Positions 50,293-59,109 of a stretch of 63,381 nucleotides of DNA are shown here, piece after piece. The translations under genes and the position numbers were made by a program. This DNA is from JALENY01 sp036310185 (GTDB taxonomy: Bacteria; Bacillota; Clostridia; Lachnospirales; Lachnospiraceae): the NCBI GenBank assembly GCA_036310185.1, contig JAXJSH010000052.1, forward strand, positions 1 to 63,381, read 5' to 3'. Below the pieces are notes generated by a model. It was not told the DNA's origin. It worked only from the letters and a program-made list of their open reading frames with translations, and made no database searches. Position 1 is the first letter of the stretch. The number at the start of each line of letters is the position of its first letter.

Positions 50293-51438
50293 GTGAGAAA
50301 AAAATATTGTATTTTTTCAGCACAGTATTTTCCACATCTTGGCGGAGTGGAGCGTTATACGTATAATCTGGCAAGATTTCTGGAAAAACGGGGGAATGAA
50401 GTGGTAATCGTTACTTCTAACGGTCAGAATCTTCCGGCCTGTGAATGGATGGAAGGGATAAAAGTATACCGTGTTCCATGCTGGAATCTGCTGGCGGGCC
50501 GGTATCCGTTTTTAAAACCAAATAAAGAGTTTCGGAAAATTGACCGGATTCTTATGCGTACAAAATTCGACATGGTAATCGTAAATACCAGATTTTATCC
50601 CCATTCGGTATATGGTGCATATCTGGCAAGGCGGCAGAAAGCAAAATGTATTATGATTGAACATGGAACCGGTCATATGACGGTTCACAATAAAATCGCA
50701 GATGCAGCGGAACAGGTGATAGAGCACGGTCTTACACTGGTTGACAGGGTGCTGTGCAGGGAGTATTATGGTGTATCCCTGGCCTGTGTGGAGTGGCTGA
50801 AACATTTTCATATTACAGGAAAAGGCGCCCTGTACAACGCAATTGACCTTGGTTCCATAGAAAAAATCAGGGAGCAGGCACAGCGTGATTTCCGGGAAGA
50901 ATATCGGATTCCGGAAGAGGCGGTGGTGATTGCTTACACGGGAAGACTTCTGAAAGAAAAAGGAATCTATCAGATGATCGATGCGGTGAAGAAGATACGA
51001 AGAAAAGATGAAAAGGTGTATCTGCTGATGGCCGGTGATGGCGATGAAGAAAAAGGGGTTCAGGCAAAAACAGATAAGGGGATCATTGCTCTTGGCCGGC
51101 TGGAATTTGCAGATGTGATTGCTTTGCTGGATACAAGTGATATATTTTGCCTTCCATCCGATTCCGAAGGTTTTTCCACCTCTTTGCTTGAGGCGGCAGC
51201 CTGCGGATGTTATATCGTTACAACTGAACGGGGGGGCGCAAAAGAACTGATTCTGAATGATGAATACGGTATGGTTATGAAGGATAACCGGCCGGAGACG
51301 GTTTTGCAGGCGCTGAGCAGCGTGTTGTCTCAGAAAAATATGCGTGAAAGAGCAGTTGAAAAAACATATCAAAGACTCAAAGATAATTTTATTTGGGAAA
51401 AGACGGCAGAAAAAGTCGAACAGATCGCTGACAGATAA
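50293..51438 (+). CDS. GT4-family glycosyltransferase
   Basis: The protein has 381 residues, GT-B fold. N-terminal acceptor domain with YFPHLGGVERYTYNLARFL; C-terminal donor domain with YTGRLLKEKGIYQMID and FCLPSDSEGFSTSLLEAAACG, the E-x7-E type motif. It is cytoplasmic or membrane-associated and adds a hexose to the lipid-linked unit; sugar unknown. The start is GTG 50293 with GAGG at 50281-50284. It lies in the same run as the flippase. Confidence 0.88.
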   Translation: MRKKYCIFSAQYFPHLGGVERYTYNLARFLEKRGNEVVIVTSNGQNLPACEWMEGIKVYRVPCWNLLAGRYPFLKPNKEFRKIDRILMRTKFDMVIVNTRFYPHSVYGAYLARRQKAKCIMIEHGTGHMTVHNKIADAAEQVIEHGLTLVDRVLCREYYGVSLACVEWLKHFHITGKGALYNAIDLGSIEKIREQAQRDFREEYRIPEEAVVIAYTGRLLKEKGIYQMIDAVKKIRRKDEKVYLLMAGDGDEEKGVQAKTDKGIIALGRLEFADVIALLDTSDIFCLPSDSEGFSTSLLEAAACGCYIVTTERGGAKELILNDEYGMVMKDNRPETVLQALSSVLSQKNMRERAVEKTYQRLKDNFIWEKTAEKVEQIADR

Positions 51439-51537
51439 AAAATGGGTCAGGATGAAGGACCTGAGAAAACAGAAGGATGGAGAAGATGAATCAGGATACT
51501 AACAGGTACTGCAGCATGGACAAAAGAGGAGTAGTAA

Positions 51538-52239
51538 GTGAAAAAGAGTGAAGTGCTGGTTATTATACCAGCTTACAATGAAGAGGGTAATATTGAAAAA
51601 GTAGTGGATGAACTGATACAGCATTATCCGCAGTATGATTATCTCGTAGTCAACGATGGATCGCGGGACCGCACTGCGCATATCTGCAGGCAGAAAGGTT
51701 ACCGGATGGCGGATCTTCCGGTGAATCTGGGACTGGCGGGTGCTTTTCAGACTGGCATGAAGTATGCATACCGCCAGGGATACCGGTATGCAATTCAGTT
51801 TGATGCAGATGGCCAGCATCTTCCGCAATATATCGAAGATATTCTGGAAAAAATGAAAGAAGGATATGATATTGTGATCGGTTCCAGATTTGTTACGGAA
51901 AAGAAACCGGGAAGCATGCGTATGCTGGGCAGTTTTCTGATTTCAGGGGCCATTCGGCTGACAACCGGAAAAAAAGTCAAAGATGCCACGTCCGGAATGC
52001 GTATGTTCAATCGCAGTATGATAGATGAGTTTGCAAATAATCTGAATTACGGGCCGGAGCCGGATACCATATCCTATTTAATGAAATCCGGGGCGAAAGT
52101 GGCGGAAGTTCAGGTTACCATGGAAGAGCGGATGTCAGGAACCAGTTATCTGAGTGCGGGACGGGCGATCATTTACATGATCCGCATGCTCACTTCCATT
52201 CTTCTGATCCAGAATTTTCGAAAGAAAGGAGGAAAATAG
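51538..52239 (+). CDS. DPM1-like GT2 glycosyltransferase
   Basis: The protein has 233 residues. GT2 domain with VIIPAYNEEGNIEKVV, VVNDGSRDRT, the DxD-like FDADGQH, and GSRFV. It lacks C-terminal helices, unlike the ArnC-like enzyme at 39886. The start is GTG 51538 after AGAGGAG. A DUF2304 protein follows after 5 bp, a frequent pairing in Firmicutes polysaccharide loci; the small membrane protein probably provides the membrane part missing from this enzyme. It probably makes a polyprenyl-phosphate sugar. Confidence 0.88.
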   Translation: MKKSEVLVIIPAYNEEGNIEKVVDELIQHYPQYDYLVVNDGSRDRTAHICRQKGYRMADLPVNLGLAGAFQTGMKYAYRQGYRYAIQFDADGQHLPQYIEDILEKMKEGYDIVIGSRFVTEKKPGSMRMLGSFLISGAIRLTTGKKVKDATSGMRMFNRSMIDEFANNLNYGPEPDTISYLMKSGAKVAEVQVTMEERMSGTSYLSAGRAIIYMIRMLTSILLIQNFRKKGGK

Positions 52240-52244
52240 AAAAC

Positions 52245-52622
52245 ATGAGTATGGGTTTGCGTGTTTTGCTGGCAGTAATGTCGGCATGGAACTTTTTGTA
52301 TGTTGTATATAAAATCAGAAAATCAAAACTGCAGATCGAATATTCCGTGTTTTGGTTATTTTTCTCCATGGTACTTATCTTGATGAGTATTTTTCCGAAG
52401 GCGGTGTACTGGCTGACAGAACTTGTAGGAATCCAGTCTCCGGTCAATCTTGTCTTTCTGGCAATGATTTTTGTTTTGATCATAAGAAATTTTTCCGTGA
52501 CACTGGAGCTGTCTCAGACGGAAACAAAGTTAAAAAACCTGGTTCAGGAGGTTGCCTTGATGAAAACGGCGGAAAAGGCTGAGACGATGGAAGGAATGAT
52601 AAAGGAAGATGAAAAGGAATAA
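52245..52622 (+). CDS. DUF2304 small membrane protein
   Basis: The protein has 125 residues: three hydrophobic helices (about 4-22, 33-52, 62-82) and a C-terminal coiled coil (LSQTETKLKNLVQEVALMKT). This matches DUF2304 in length and topology. Such proteins nearly always follow a DPM1-like GT2 gene and are thought to anchor or assist it; no enzyme activity is known. Its 3' end overlaps the DUF2142 gene by 14 nt. Confidence 0.82.
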   Translation: MSMGLRVLLAVMSAWNFLYVVYKIRKSKLQIEYSVFWLFFSMVLILMSIFPKAVYWLTELVGIQSPVNLVFLAMIFVLIIRNFSVTLELSQTETKLKNLVQEVALMKTAEKAETMEGMIKEDEKE

Positions 52623-54528
52623 ATTTGCTGTTCGAAATCCGCTCAGCTGGCGGCAGAAATGGATTGTTCTGATCGTCGTCTCTTTGCTTCTGGGATGTGG
52701 TGCAGAATGGCTGGTTACCAATCATACGCGAAAGATGACGGAGCAGTCCGATTTTGGAGATAATGTGGAGCTGATTCCGGAGGAATATATTACACGGGAA
52801 GAAGAGTATTATGCTCAGGACGGAAGTCTGCTTGGTGATTACCGGTGTTTTGTCATCGAAATGCCGGTCAGTTATGTAAATAAGCTGCGTTTTTCGTACA
52901 CTGTTGCGGAGCCGGTGGGGCTGGAGCTGGAAGTTACGATTCAGAACGGTTATGATATGGATGAAATCATATGTATTGAAGACCAGCTGATCTCCAATGG
53001 GGAATATTCTATTGTAAATATTCAGGAAAAGGTAAAACGAATAGAAATTCCTGTACCCAAATGGGTGGAAATAAAGGACTTTGTTGTATTAAATGAGGTC
53101 GATTTTAACTCCTATCGGGCTTTGTTTTATGTTGGGATCATTGGATTGATTTTGTTTACCTTTCTGTTTGCGGATATCATCAGCGAAAAAATTGAATATG
53201 CGTTTTTGGGATTCGGGTTGGGCATAGGAATTCTGTTTATTTTATTTTTGCCTCCCCGGGGCATGAGCTGGGATGAACATATTCATATGTATAAATCATT
53301 TGATCTGTTTGATACGGGAGAGATTCAATGGAGTGAAGCTCTGGAATATATGTATAACAATCCGCAGGCACTGGAGAATGCCCCTTTTCTTTCGCGGGAA
53401 GAGAAGGCAATCCAGATTGAATACCTGAATCAGGCAGACCATAATATTACCTGTTCTTATGAAAGAAAAGGATATTCGCCTGGCGAGTTTGGTTATCTGC
53501 ATATGGCAGCAGTAATCAAAGCGGCAGAAGTGTTCGGCGCCAGTTTTTATACCACATATCTTTTGGGAAAATTGGCCAATCTTTTGCTGTATTTATGTGT
53601 CATGTTTTTTGCCATAAGAATCTTGCCGATTGGGAAAAAAGCGTTAACGGTGATGGCACTGATGCCTACGCCAATGCTTCTGGCAACCGCTTATTCATAT
53701 GATGCTCTGGTATTTGCATTTATTACGCTGGGAACTGCTTTGTTTGTAAAAGAGCTGCTGAAACCGGAGAAAGTGATCCGGGTGAGGACTATGCTTCTCA
53801 TTCTTTGCTGTTTTCTTTTAGGTTCCGTCCCCAAAATCATCTATTTGCCGCTTGTGCTGACGCTGGTCTGTCTGCCAGTTACCAAGTTTCGGGACAAAAA
53901 AAGCTGTTATCGGTTTCGGGGAATCAGTCTGGGATTATGTTTCCTTGGAGTATTGATACTGATCTCTTTTGTGGTGTTTGGAGTTTTTTCCGGAGATATA
54001 CGCGGAGGAGATACAAGTGTGACCGGCCAATTGGAATTGATTTTCAATCATCCGGTGCAGTATGTCCGGGTCTTACTTAAAGATTTTATCCGGACTGCAA
54101 GTGATTACTTTTTTGTTCAGGATTCCCTGGCCTATATGGCCTATGCCGGGTGGCATAAATGGAAATCATTTATTCTTGCAGTTTTTGTAACGATTGTGCT
54201 GACAGAGCCAAGAGTAAAATTGGATATGACACAGAAGCAGGCACTCCATGTATACAGAAAAGTGATGCTGCCACTGAATCTGGGCGTTACGGCACTTATA
54301 TGGACAGCGCTGTATCTTGATTTTACTCCGGTGGGATTGACAACGATCCAGGGGGTGCAGGCCAGATATTATCTGCCCATGTTTTTATCCTATATTGTGA
54401 TGCTGTTCACCAACAAAATAGAATGCAGGTGGGATAACAAAAAGTATACAATCGTGATGATGATGGCAATGCTTCTGATCTGGTGTCAGATTTTATATAC
54501 AAAATTTCTGCTTCCCTACTGTATATAA
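52609..54528 (+). CDS. Large multi-helix membrane protein, DUF2142/GT-C-like
   Basis: The protein has 639 residues: one N-terminal helix (about 18-36), an extracytoplasmic beta-rich domain (about 45-165), then about ten helices. PPRGMSWDEHIHMYKSFDL, an Asp/Glu pair in the first outer loop, resembles the GT-C catalytic loop of DUF2142 proteins, which likely use polyprenyl-phosphate sugars outside the membrane. The partner donor-maker would be the DPM1-like GT2/DUF2304 pair just upstream. A Wzy-like polymerase role is an alternative. The ribosome site is close (AAAGGAAG ATG). It is the last gene before the rfbB promoter. Confidence 0.78.
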   Translation: MKRNKFAVRNPLSWRQKWIVLIVVSLLLGCGAEWLVTNHTRKMTEQSDFGDNVELIPEEYITREEEYYAQDGSLLGDYRCFVIEMPVSYVNKLRFSYTVAEPVGLELEVTIQNGYDMDEIICIEDQLISNGEYSIVNIQEKVKRIEIPVPKWVEIKDFVVLNEVDFNSYRALFYVGIIGLILFTFLFADIISEKIEYAFLGFGLGIGILFILFLPPRGMSWDEHIHMYKSFDLFDTGEIQWSEALEYMYNNPQALENAPFLSREEKAIQIEYLNQADHNITCSYERKGYSPGEFGYLHMAAVIKAAEVFGASFYTTYLLGKLANLLLYLCVMFFAIRILPIGKKALTVMALMPTPMLLATAYSYDALVFAFITLGTALFVKELLKPEKVIRVRTMLLILCCFLLGSVPKIIYLPLVLTLVCLPVTKFRDKKSCYRFRGISLGLCFLGVLILISFVVFGVFSGDIRGGDTSVTGQLELIFNHPVQYVRVLLKDFIRTASDYFFVQDSLAYMAYAGWHKWKSFILAVFVTIVLTEPRVKLDMTQKQALHVYRKVMLPLNLGVTALIWTALYLDFTPVGLTTIQGVQARYYLPMFLSYIVMLFTNKIECRWDNKKYTIVMMMAMLLIWCQILYTKFLLPYCI

Positions 54529-54555
54529 AAGTGCTGGGGGAAAAGAAATCACGTA

Positions 54556-54584
54556 TTGAACATTTATTTGAAAAATGATATAGT
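54556..54584 (+). promoter_or_regulatory. rfbB promoter
   Basis: TTGAAC (54556-54561), 17-bp spacer, TATAGT (54579-54584), 39 bp before rfbB. Confidence 0.65.
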
Positions 54585-54623
54585 ATATTAGATTAAGTAC
54601 GTTATTCAGGAGGAAAAATAATT

Positions 54624-55700
54624 ATGAGAACTTATCTTGTAACCGGTGGTGCAGGATTCATTGGATCCAACTATATCCACTATATGTTCAGAAAGTATGA
54701 TAACGAAATTAGAATTATCAACGTTGATAAACTCACATATGCAGGTAATCTGGAGAATCTGAAAGATGTAGAGAACAGAGAAAACTACACTTTTGTAAAA
54801 GCAGATATCTGTGACAGCGAGGCAATCAACAGAATTTTTGAAGAAAACGATATTGACCGTGTTGTACATTTTGCAGCAGAGAGTCATGTTGACAGAAGTA
54901 TTAAAAATCCGGAAGTATTTGTAAAAACAAACGTGCTGGGTACTCTTGTTATGCTGAATGCGGCAAAGGCAGCATGGGAACTGCCGGATGGCACATTCAT
55001 GGAAGGAAAAAAATTCCTGCATGTTTCTACGGATGAGGTATACGGATCTCTGGAAAATGAAGGTGAATTTTTCTATGAAACCACCCCATATGATCCGCAC
55101 AGCCCGTACTCTGCAAGTAAAGCATCCTCTGATATGCTGGTAAAATCCTATATGGACACTTACAAATTCCCGGCAAACATTACAAACTGCAGCAACAACT
55201 ACGGCCCGTACCAGTTCCCGGAAAAACTGATTCCGCTTATTATCAATAATGCGCTTCAGGGCAAAAATCTTCCGGTATACGGCGATGGAAAAAATGTACG
55301 TGACTGGCTGTATGTGGAAGACCATGCAAAAGGAATCGATATGGTTCAGGAACAGGGAAGACTGTTTGAAACATACAATATCGGCGGACATAATGAAAAA
55401 CAGAACATTGAAATCATCCACATTATTCTTGACACACTTCAGGAGATGCTTCCGGAAGGAGATCCGAGAAAAGAACTGGTAAGTGAAAATCTGATCACGT
55501 ACGTTGCAGACCGTAAAGGCCACGACAGAAGATATGCCATTGCTCCGGACAAGATCAAAGCAGAGATCGGCTGGTATCCGGAAACCTGTTTTGCAGAAGG
55601 AATCAAAAAGACGATCAAATGGTTCTTTGAAAATGAAGACTGGATGAAAAACGTAACAAGTGGTGATTACCAGAAGTATTACGAGGAAATGTATAAATAG
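54624..55700 (+). CDS. rfbB: dTDP-glucose 4,6-dehydratase
   Basis: Converts dTDP-glucose to dTDP-4-keto-6-deoxyglucose. The protein has 358 residues, extended SDR fold: TGGAGFIGSNYI binds NAD, STDEVYGSL holds the Thr-Asp-Glu set, YSASKASSD has the Tyr-xxx-Lys pair. CAGGAGG (54608-54614) supports ATG 54624. Codon use looks more uniform and highly expressed than its neighbours. rfbA, rfbC and rfbD are absent, so rhamnose synthesis is not encoded here; the product can feed WecE at 42273-43409. Confidence 0.95.
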   Translation: MRTYLVTGGAGFIGSNYIHYMFRKYDNEIRIINVDKLTYAGNLENLKDVENRENYTFVKADICDSEAINRIFEENDIDRVVHFAAESHVDRSIKNPEVFVKTNVLGTLVMLNAAKAAWELPDGTFMEGKKFLHVSTDEVYGSLENEGEFFYETTPYDPHSPYSASKASSDMLVKSYMDTYKFPANITNCSNNYGPYQFPEKLIPLIINNALQGKNLPVYGDGKNVRDWLYVEDHAKGIDMVQEQGRLFETYNIGGHNEKQNIEIIHIILDTLQEMLPEGDPRKELVSENLITYVADRKGHDRRYAIAPDKIKAEIGWYPETCFAEGIKKTIKWFFENEDWMKNVTSGDYQKYYEEMYK

Positions 55701-55729
55701 CAGCAAAGAAGATAGTTGGAGGTAATATC

Positions 55730-56506
55730 TTGTCAACTTATATTCAGAATTTTCTAAAATACAGACCGCTGCTTGCTGAACTTACAATGCGGGATATCAA
55801 GACACGTTATCGCCGTTCGGTTATGGGTGTGCTCTGGTCACTGCTGAATCCGCTGTGCACCATGATCGTACTGAGTATTGTATTTTCAAACCTGTTTAAG
55901 ATGGATATAGAGAATTTCCCTCTCTATATCCTGAGTGGTCAGGTGATTTTTAACTTTTTCTCAGAGTCCACGACCAATGCTATGAATGCGATTATTGGAA
56001 GTTCCTCTCTGCTAAAAAAGGCATATATGCCAAAGTACCTGTTTGTGCTTTCGCGTGTGACTGCCAGTGCAGTAAACGTCATGGCTTCTTTTGCTGCGCT
56101 GATCGTGGTTATGCTGATAACCCGGGCAGAGTTTCACTGGACCATTGTTCTGGCAGTGATACCGATTCTTCTGGTGGTTCTGTTTGCCAGTGGTGTAGGC
56201 CTGATATTGGCCACATATGCAGTGAAATTCCGTGATATTTTACATTTATACAGTGTATTTATCACTGCTCTGCTGTACCTGACACCGATTATTTATCCGC
56301 TTTCCATGCTTCCGGGTATGGTAAAAAAAGTGGTTATGCTGAATCCGCTGACGAATATGATCCTGATGTTCCGTAATCTGGCACTGGATGGAATTATGCC
56401 GAGTCCGGTATCGTTCCTGGTGGCTCTGGCAGAAGGTCTTGTGGTTCTGGCGATTGGTATGTATGTATTTTACAAAAAGCAGGATAGTTTTATCCTGGAT
56501 CTGTAG
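55730..56506 (+). CDS. ABC-2 polysaccharide export permease (Wzm/TagG-like)
   Basis: The protein has 258 residues and six helices. RDIKTRYRRSVMGVLWSLLNPL is the characteristic cytoplasmic N-terminal segment of Wzm/TagG/KpsM permeases. It exports a completed lipid-linked glycan together with the ATPase encoded 8 bp downstream. The start is TTG 55730 after TTGGAGGTAATA. It follows rfbB by 29 bp, probably in one transcript. Confidence 0.9.
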   Translation: MSTYIQNFLKYRPLLAELTMRDIKTRYRRSVMGVLWSLLNPLCTMIVLSIVFSNLFKMDIENFPLYILSGQVIFNFFSESTTNAMNAIIGSSSLLKKAYMPKYLFVLSRVTASAVNVMASFAALIVVMLITRAEFHWTIVLAVIPILLVVLFASGVGLILATYAVKFRDILHLYSVFITALLYLTPIIYPLSMLPGMVKKVVMLNPLTNMILMFRNLALDGIMPSPVSFLVALAEGLVVLAIGMYVFYKKQDSFILDL

Positions 56507-56514
56507 GGTAAAAA

Positions 56515-57246
56515 ATGGATAATACGATTATTGAAATAAATGATGTGTCAGTAAAGTTCAATCTGGCGAGGGAACGGGTGAACAGTATAAAAGAATACCT
56601 GATACGTCGTGTAAAAGGCAAAATTGAATATGATGAGTTCTGGGCATTAAGACATGTGAATTTCAGTGTCAGAAGAGGTGATTCGATCGGTTTCGTGGGT
56701 CTGAACGGAAGCGGAAAGAGTACACTTCTGAAAGTAATTGCGGGCGTCTTAAAACCTACGGAAGGCCAGGTTCGGGTTCACGGAACCATTGCGCCGCTGA
56801 TCGAGTTGGGAGCCGGATTTGATTTTGATCTGACTGCGAAAGAAAATGTGTTTTTGAATGGTGCTATTTTAGGTCATTCCAGAAAAGAGATGCTGGAATA
56901 TTACGATGATATAGTAGAATTTTCTGAACTTCAGGATTTTATGGATGTACCGGTTAAAAATTTTTCATCAGGTATGTTATCCCGACTGGCTTTTGCTATT
57001 GCGACGATTGGAAAACCGGATATTCTGATCGTGGATGAGGTGCTGGCTGTTGGCGATTTTCGCTTCCAGCAGAAATGTGAAAAACGTATTCAGAACATGA
57101 TAGGAAAAGATACGACTGTTTTATTTGTATCCCACAGCATTGAACAGGTAAAACTGATCTGTAAAAAAGCGGTATGGCTGGATAAGGGACAGGTGAAAAT
57201 GATCGGCACTTCACAGGCGGTAAGTTCTCATTACGAATTGTCATAG
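56515..57246 (+). CDS. ABC transporter ATPase for polysaccharide export (Wzt/TagH-like)
   Basis: The protein has 243 residues. Walker A GLNGSGKST near 63-71, signature NFSSGMLSRLAFAIA, Walker B ILIVDEVLAVGD, H-loop SHS. It lacks the C-terminal carbohydrate-binding domain of chain-length-controlled Wzt, so it resembles TagH cores or Wzt forms that do not read a terminal cap. It pairs with the permease 8 bp upstream; an ectodomain protein follows after 15 bp. Confidence 0.92.
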   Translation: MDNTIIEINDVSVKFNLARERVNSIKEYLIRRVKGKIEYDEFWALRHVNFSVRRGDSIGFVGLNGSGKSTLLKVIAGVLKPTEGQVRVHGTIAPLIELGAGFDFDLTAKENVFLNGAILGHSRKEMLEYYDDIVEFSELQDFMDVPVKNFSSGMLSRLAFAIATIGKPDILIVDEVLAVGDFRFQQKCEKRIQNMIGKDTTVLFVSHSIEQVKLICKKAVWLDKGQVKMIGTSQAVSSHYELS

Positions 57247-57261
57247 GGCAGAGGAAAAAAA

Positions 57262-57870
57262 ATGAAAAAAAGATTGAAGTATGTGATAGTTGCAGCAGTG
57301 ATTCTTATAGTTTCATTTCTGTATGCTCATGTAGATAAAAAAATTCCTGTTTACGATGCAGCCGCAGACACATCCCTGTACGGAAATATGGGAGTGCTGG
57401 ATGCCGGATTCTGCGTGACGCAGGAGTTTGTGTGCGAAAGACCGGTGCTGGATGGTGTCAGTATTAAATGCGGTACAATCGGAAGTCCGGTCACTGCAAC
57501 TTATCAGTATCAGATTATGGATGCATCTTCCGGGGCTGTGCTCAGAGAAGGTACGGTTGACGGCAGTCTGATTCAAAACACCAGATACTATACAATTAAG
57601 TTCGAACAGATAGAGGATTGTCTGGACAGGGAGTTGATCTTTACCTTTCAGTCAGAAAATGCATCGGCTGCAAATGCCCTGACCATATATAATGTGCCAA
57701 AGGGTGATGAACAGGCTGATCTTTATTTGAATGAGGATGAATTTCCAGGTAATACGCTGGCTTTGAGAACAGTAAGTCATGGGTTTGATGTTGAGACTTT
57801 TGTATCGGTTGCATTCTGTCTGGTGTATCTTTATTTATTTATTAAAGTATTATATAAATTTTTCAGTTGA
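57262..57870 (+). CDS. Extracytoplasmic protein anchored by two terminal helices
   Basis: The protein has 202 residues: N-terminal helix (about 7-24), a beta-rich outer domain (about 30-170, VLDGVSIKCGTIGSPV, YYTIKFEQIEDCLDRELIF) and a C-terminal helix (about 180-200). No family was recognised. The outer domain resembles in layout the N-terminal ectodomain of the DUF2142 protein at 52609, perhaps a shared carbohydrate-binding fold. It is in the ABC exporter operon and is followed directly by a terminator, so it may work with the exporter on the outer side. Confidence 0.72.
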   Translation: MKKRLKYVIVAAVILIVSFLYAHVDKKIPVYDAAADTSLYGNMGVLDAGFCVTQEFVCERPVLDGVSIKCGTIGSPVTATYQYQIMDASSGAVLREGTVDGSLIQNTRYYTIKFEQIEDCLDRELIFTFQSENASAANALTIYNVPKGDEQADLYLNEDEFPGNTLALRTVSHGFDVETFVSVAFCLVYLYLFIKVLYKFFS

Positions 57871-57874
57871 TCGG

Positions 57875-57908
57875 ATACGGTATGGTTGTTATTGCCATAC
57901 CGTATTTT
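57875..57908 (+). terminator. Terminator of the rfbB-ABC exporter operon
   Basis: ATACGGTATGG (57875-57885), 9-nt loop, CCATACCGTAT (57895-57905), then TTTT. The 11-bp stem is perfect. Confidence 0.88.
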
Positions 57909-57963
57909 CAGAATGTGGACAATCTGGTCGGATCTGTAGTATGGGAATAAAATGGAGGCTGCA

Positions 57964-59070
57964 ATGGCAAAGAAAGTACTGATAAACGCGTATATGGAAG
58001 GAAATCTGGGGGACGACCTGATGATCTGGATATTGGCGAAACGATATCCGAAAGTCATATTTCAGGTGTTTACACATCCGGAATATAAGGAGCGGTATAA
58101 AGCAGTAAAGAATATTAAGGTGTACAGTGCACAGGACAGGTATGTAAAATGGGCGGAACAATACTGGAAAAGGAAAACCCATGGACAGGAAGATTTTTAT
58201 CTGATGAAAATGAGAAAGGCCGATGCGCTGGTTCAGATTGGAGGGTCCATTTTTCCGCAAAATCATATTTGGGAACTGGTGTATCTGTTCAATTTGAAAT
58301 ATAGAGAAATATGTGAAAAAGTATTTGTATGCGGTGCCAATTTCGGACCATACAAAGATGAGGATTTTGTGGAGCGCTATCGGGATCTTTTTGAAAGAAC
58401 GGAAAGCGTCTGTCTGAGAGACCGGCATTCCTATCAATTGTTTTCTGATATTCCCACTGTGCGGTATGCACCGGATCTTGTTTTTGGATATGAACCCTCT
58501 GAGGACAGACAGATCCGGCAGAAAAAGCAGGTATTAATATCGGTGATCCAGATGAAAGACCGTGATGGCGATTTTGCGATTAATGGCTACTATGACGCTT
58601 ATATGAAGTTTATGAGCAAACTTACAGAAAAATATGTTGATTCCGGTTATGAGATCAGGTTTGTATGTTTCTGCAAAGATCAGGGTGACTATGAGGCTGC
58701 AAAAGAGATCGAAGCGGGACTTCCCGAAGAAAAACGAAAAAAAATCAGTCATTATATTTATGAGTATGATATTGAAGAGGCGGTTGCCCAGTTTGAGGAA
58801 TGTGAGATCGTGATCGGAACAAGATTTCACAGCATTATACTGGGCTGGTTAAAAGGAAAAAAAGTCCTGCCGATTGTATATGATCAGAAGACGCTGCATA
58901 CACTGGAAGATTGCAGTATGCAGAATTTTGTAAGGCTGGAAGATCTGAAATATGCAGACGTGGAAGAAATAACAGAAAAGATAGAAGCTTTTCCGGAAAT
59001 CCTGCGTGAAAAATATGTGAAAGATGCACAGATACATTTTGAAAAGTTGGATTGCTTTTTGGGCAAATAG
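57964..59070 (+). CDS. Polysaccharide pyruvyl transferase family protein
   Basis: The protein has 368 residues. Family motifs: INAYMEGNLGDDLMI at the N-terminus, QIGGSIFPQNH, CLRDRHSYQLF and IGTRFHSIILGW near the C-terminal end. Relatives, including CsaB, place a pyruvate ketal on wall polysaccharide using phosphoenolpyruvate; the ketal is what SLH domains recognise. ATG 57952 is in frame, but ATG 57964 lies 5 nt after GGAGG (57954-57958). It is separated from the ABC operon by a terminator and starts a group that includes an SLH protein. Confidence 0.87.
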   Translation: MAKKVLINAYMEGNLGDDLMIWILAKRYPKVIFQVFTHPEYKERYKAVKNIKVYSAQDRYVKWAEQYWKRKTHGQEDFYLMKMRKADALVQIGGSIFPQNHIWELVYLFNLKYREICEKVFVCGANFGPYKDEDFVERYRDLFERTESVCLRDRHSYQLFSDIPTVRYAPDLVFGYEPSEDRQIRQKKQVLISVIQMKDRDGDFAINGYYDAYMKFMSKLTEKYVDSGYEIRFVCFCKDQGDYEAAKEIEAGLPEEKRKKISHYIYEYDIEEAVAQFEECEIVIGTRFHSIILGWLKGKKVLPIVYDQKTLHTLEDCSMQNFVRLEDLKYADVEEITEKIEAFPEILREKYVKDAQIHFEKLDCFLGK

Positions 59071-59109
59071 ACGATATAATGATATCAGTGGCATAGAAGG
59101 GGGAAGCAT

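Noticed and set aside
50512..51372. 286-codon minus-strand frame
   Set aside because: Antisense shadow of the GT4 gene; no domain signature.
54606..55736. 376-codon minus-strand frame
   Set aside because: Antisense shadow of rfbB, Phe/Cys-rich with no recognisable domain or ribosome site.
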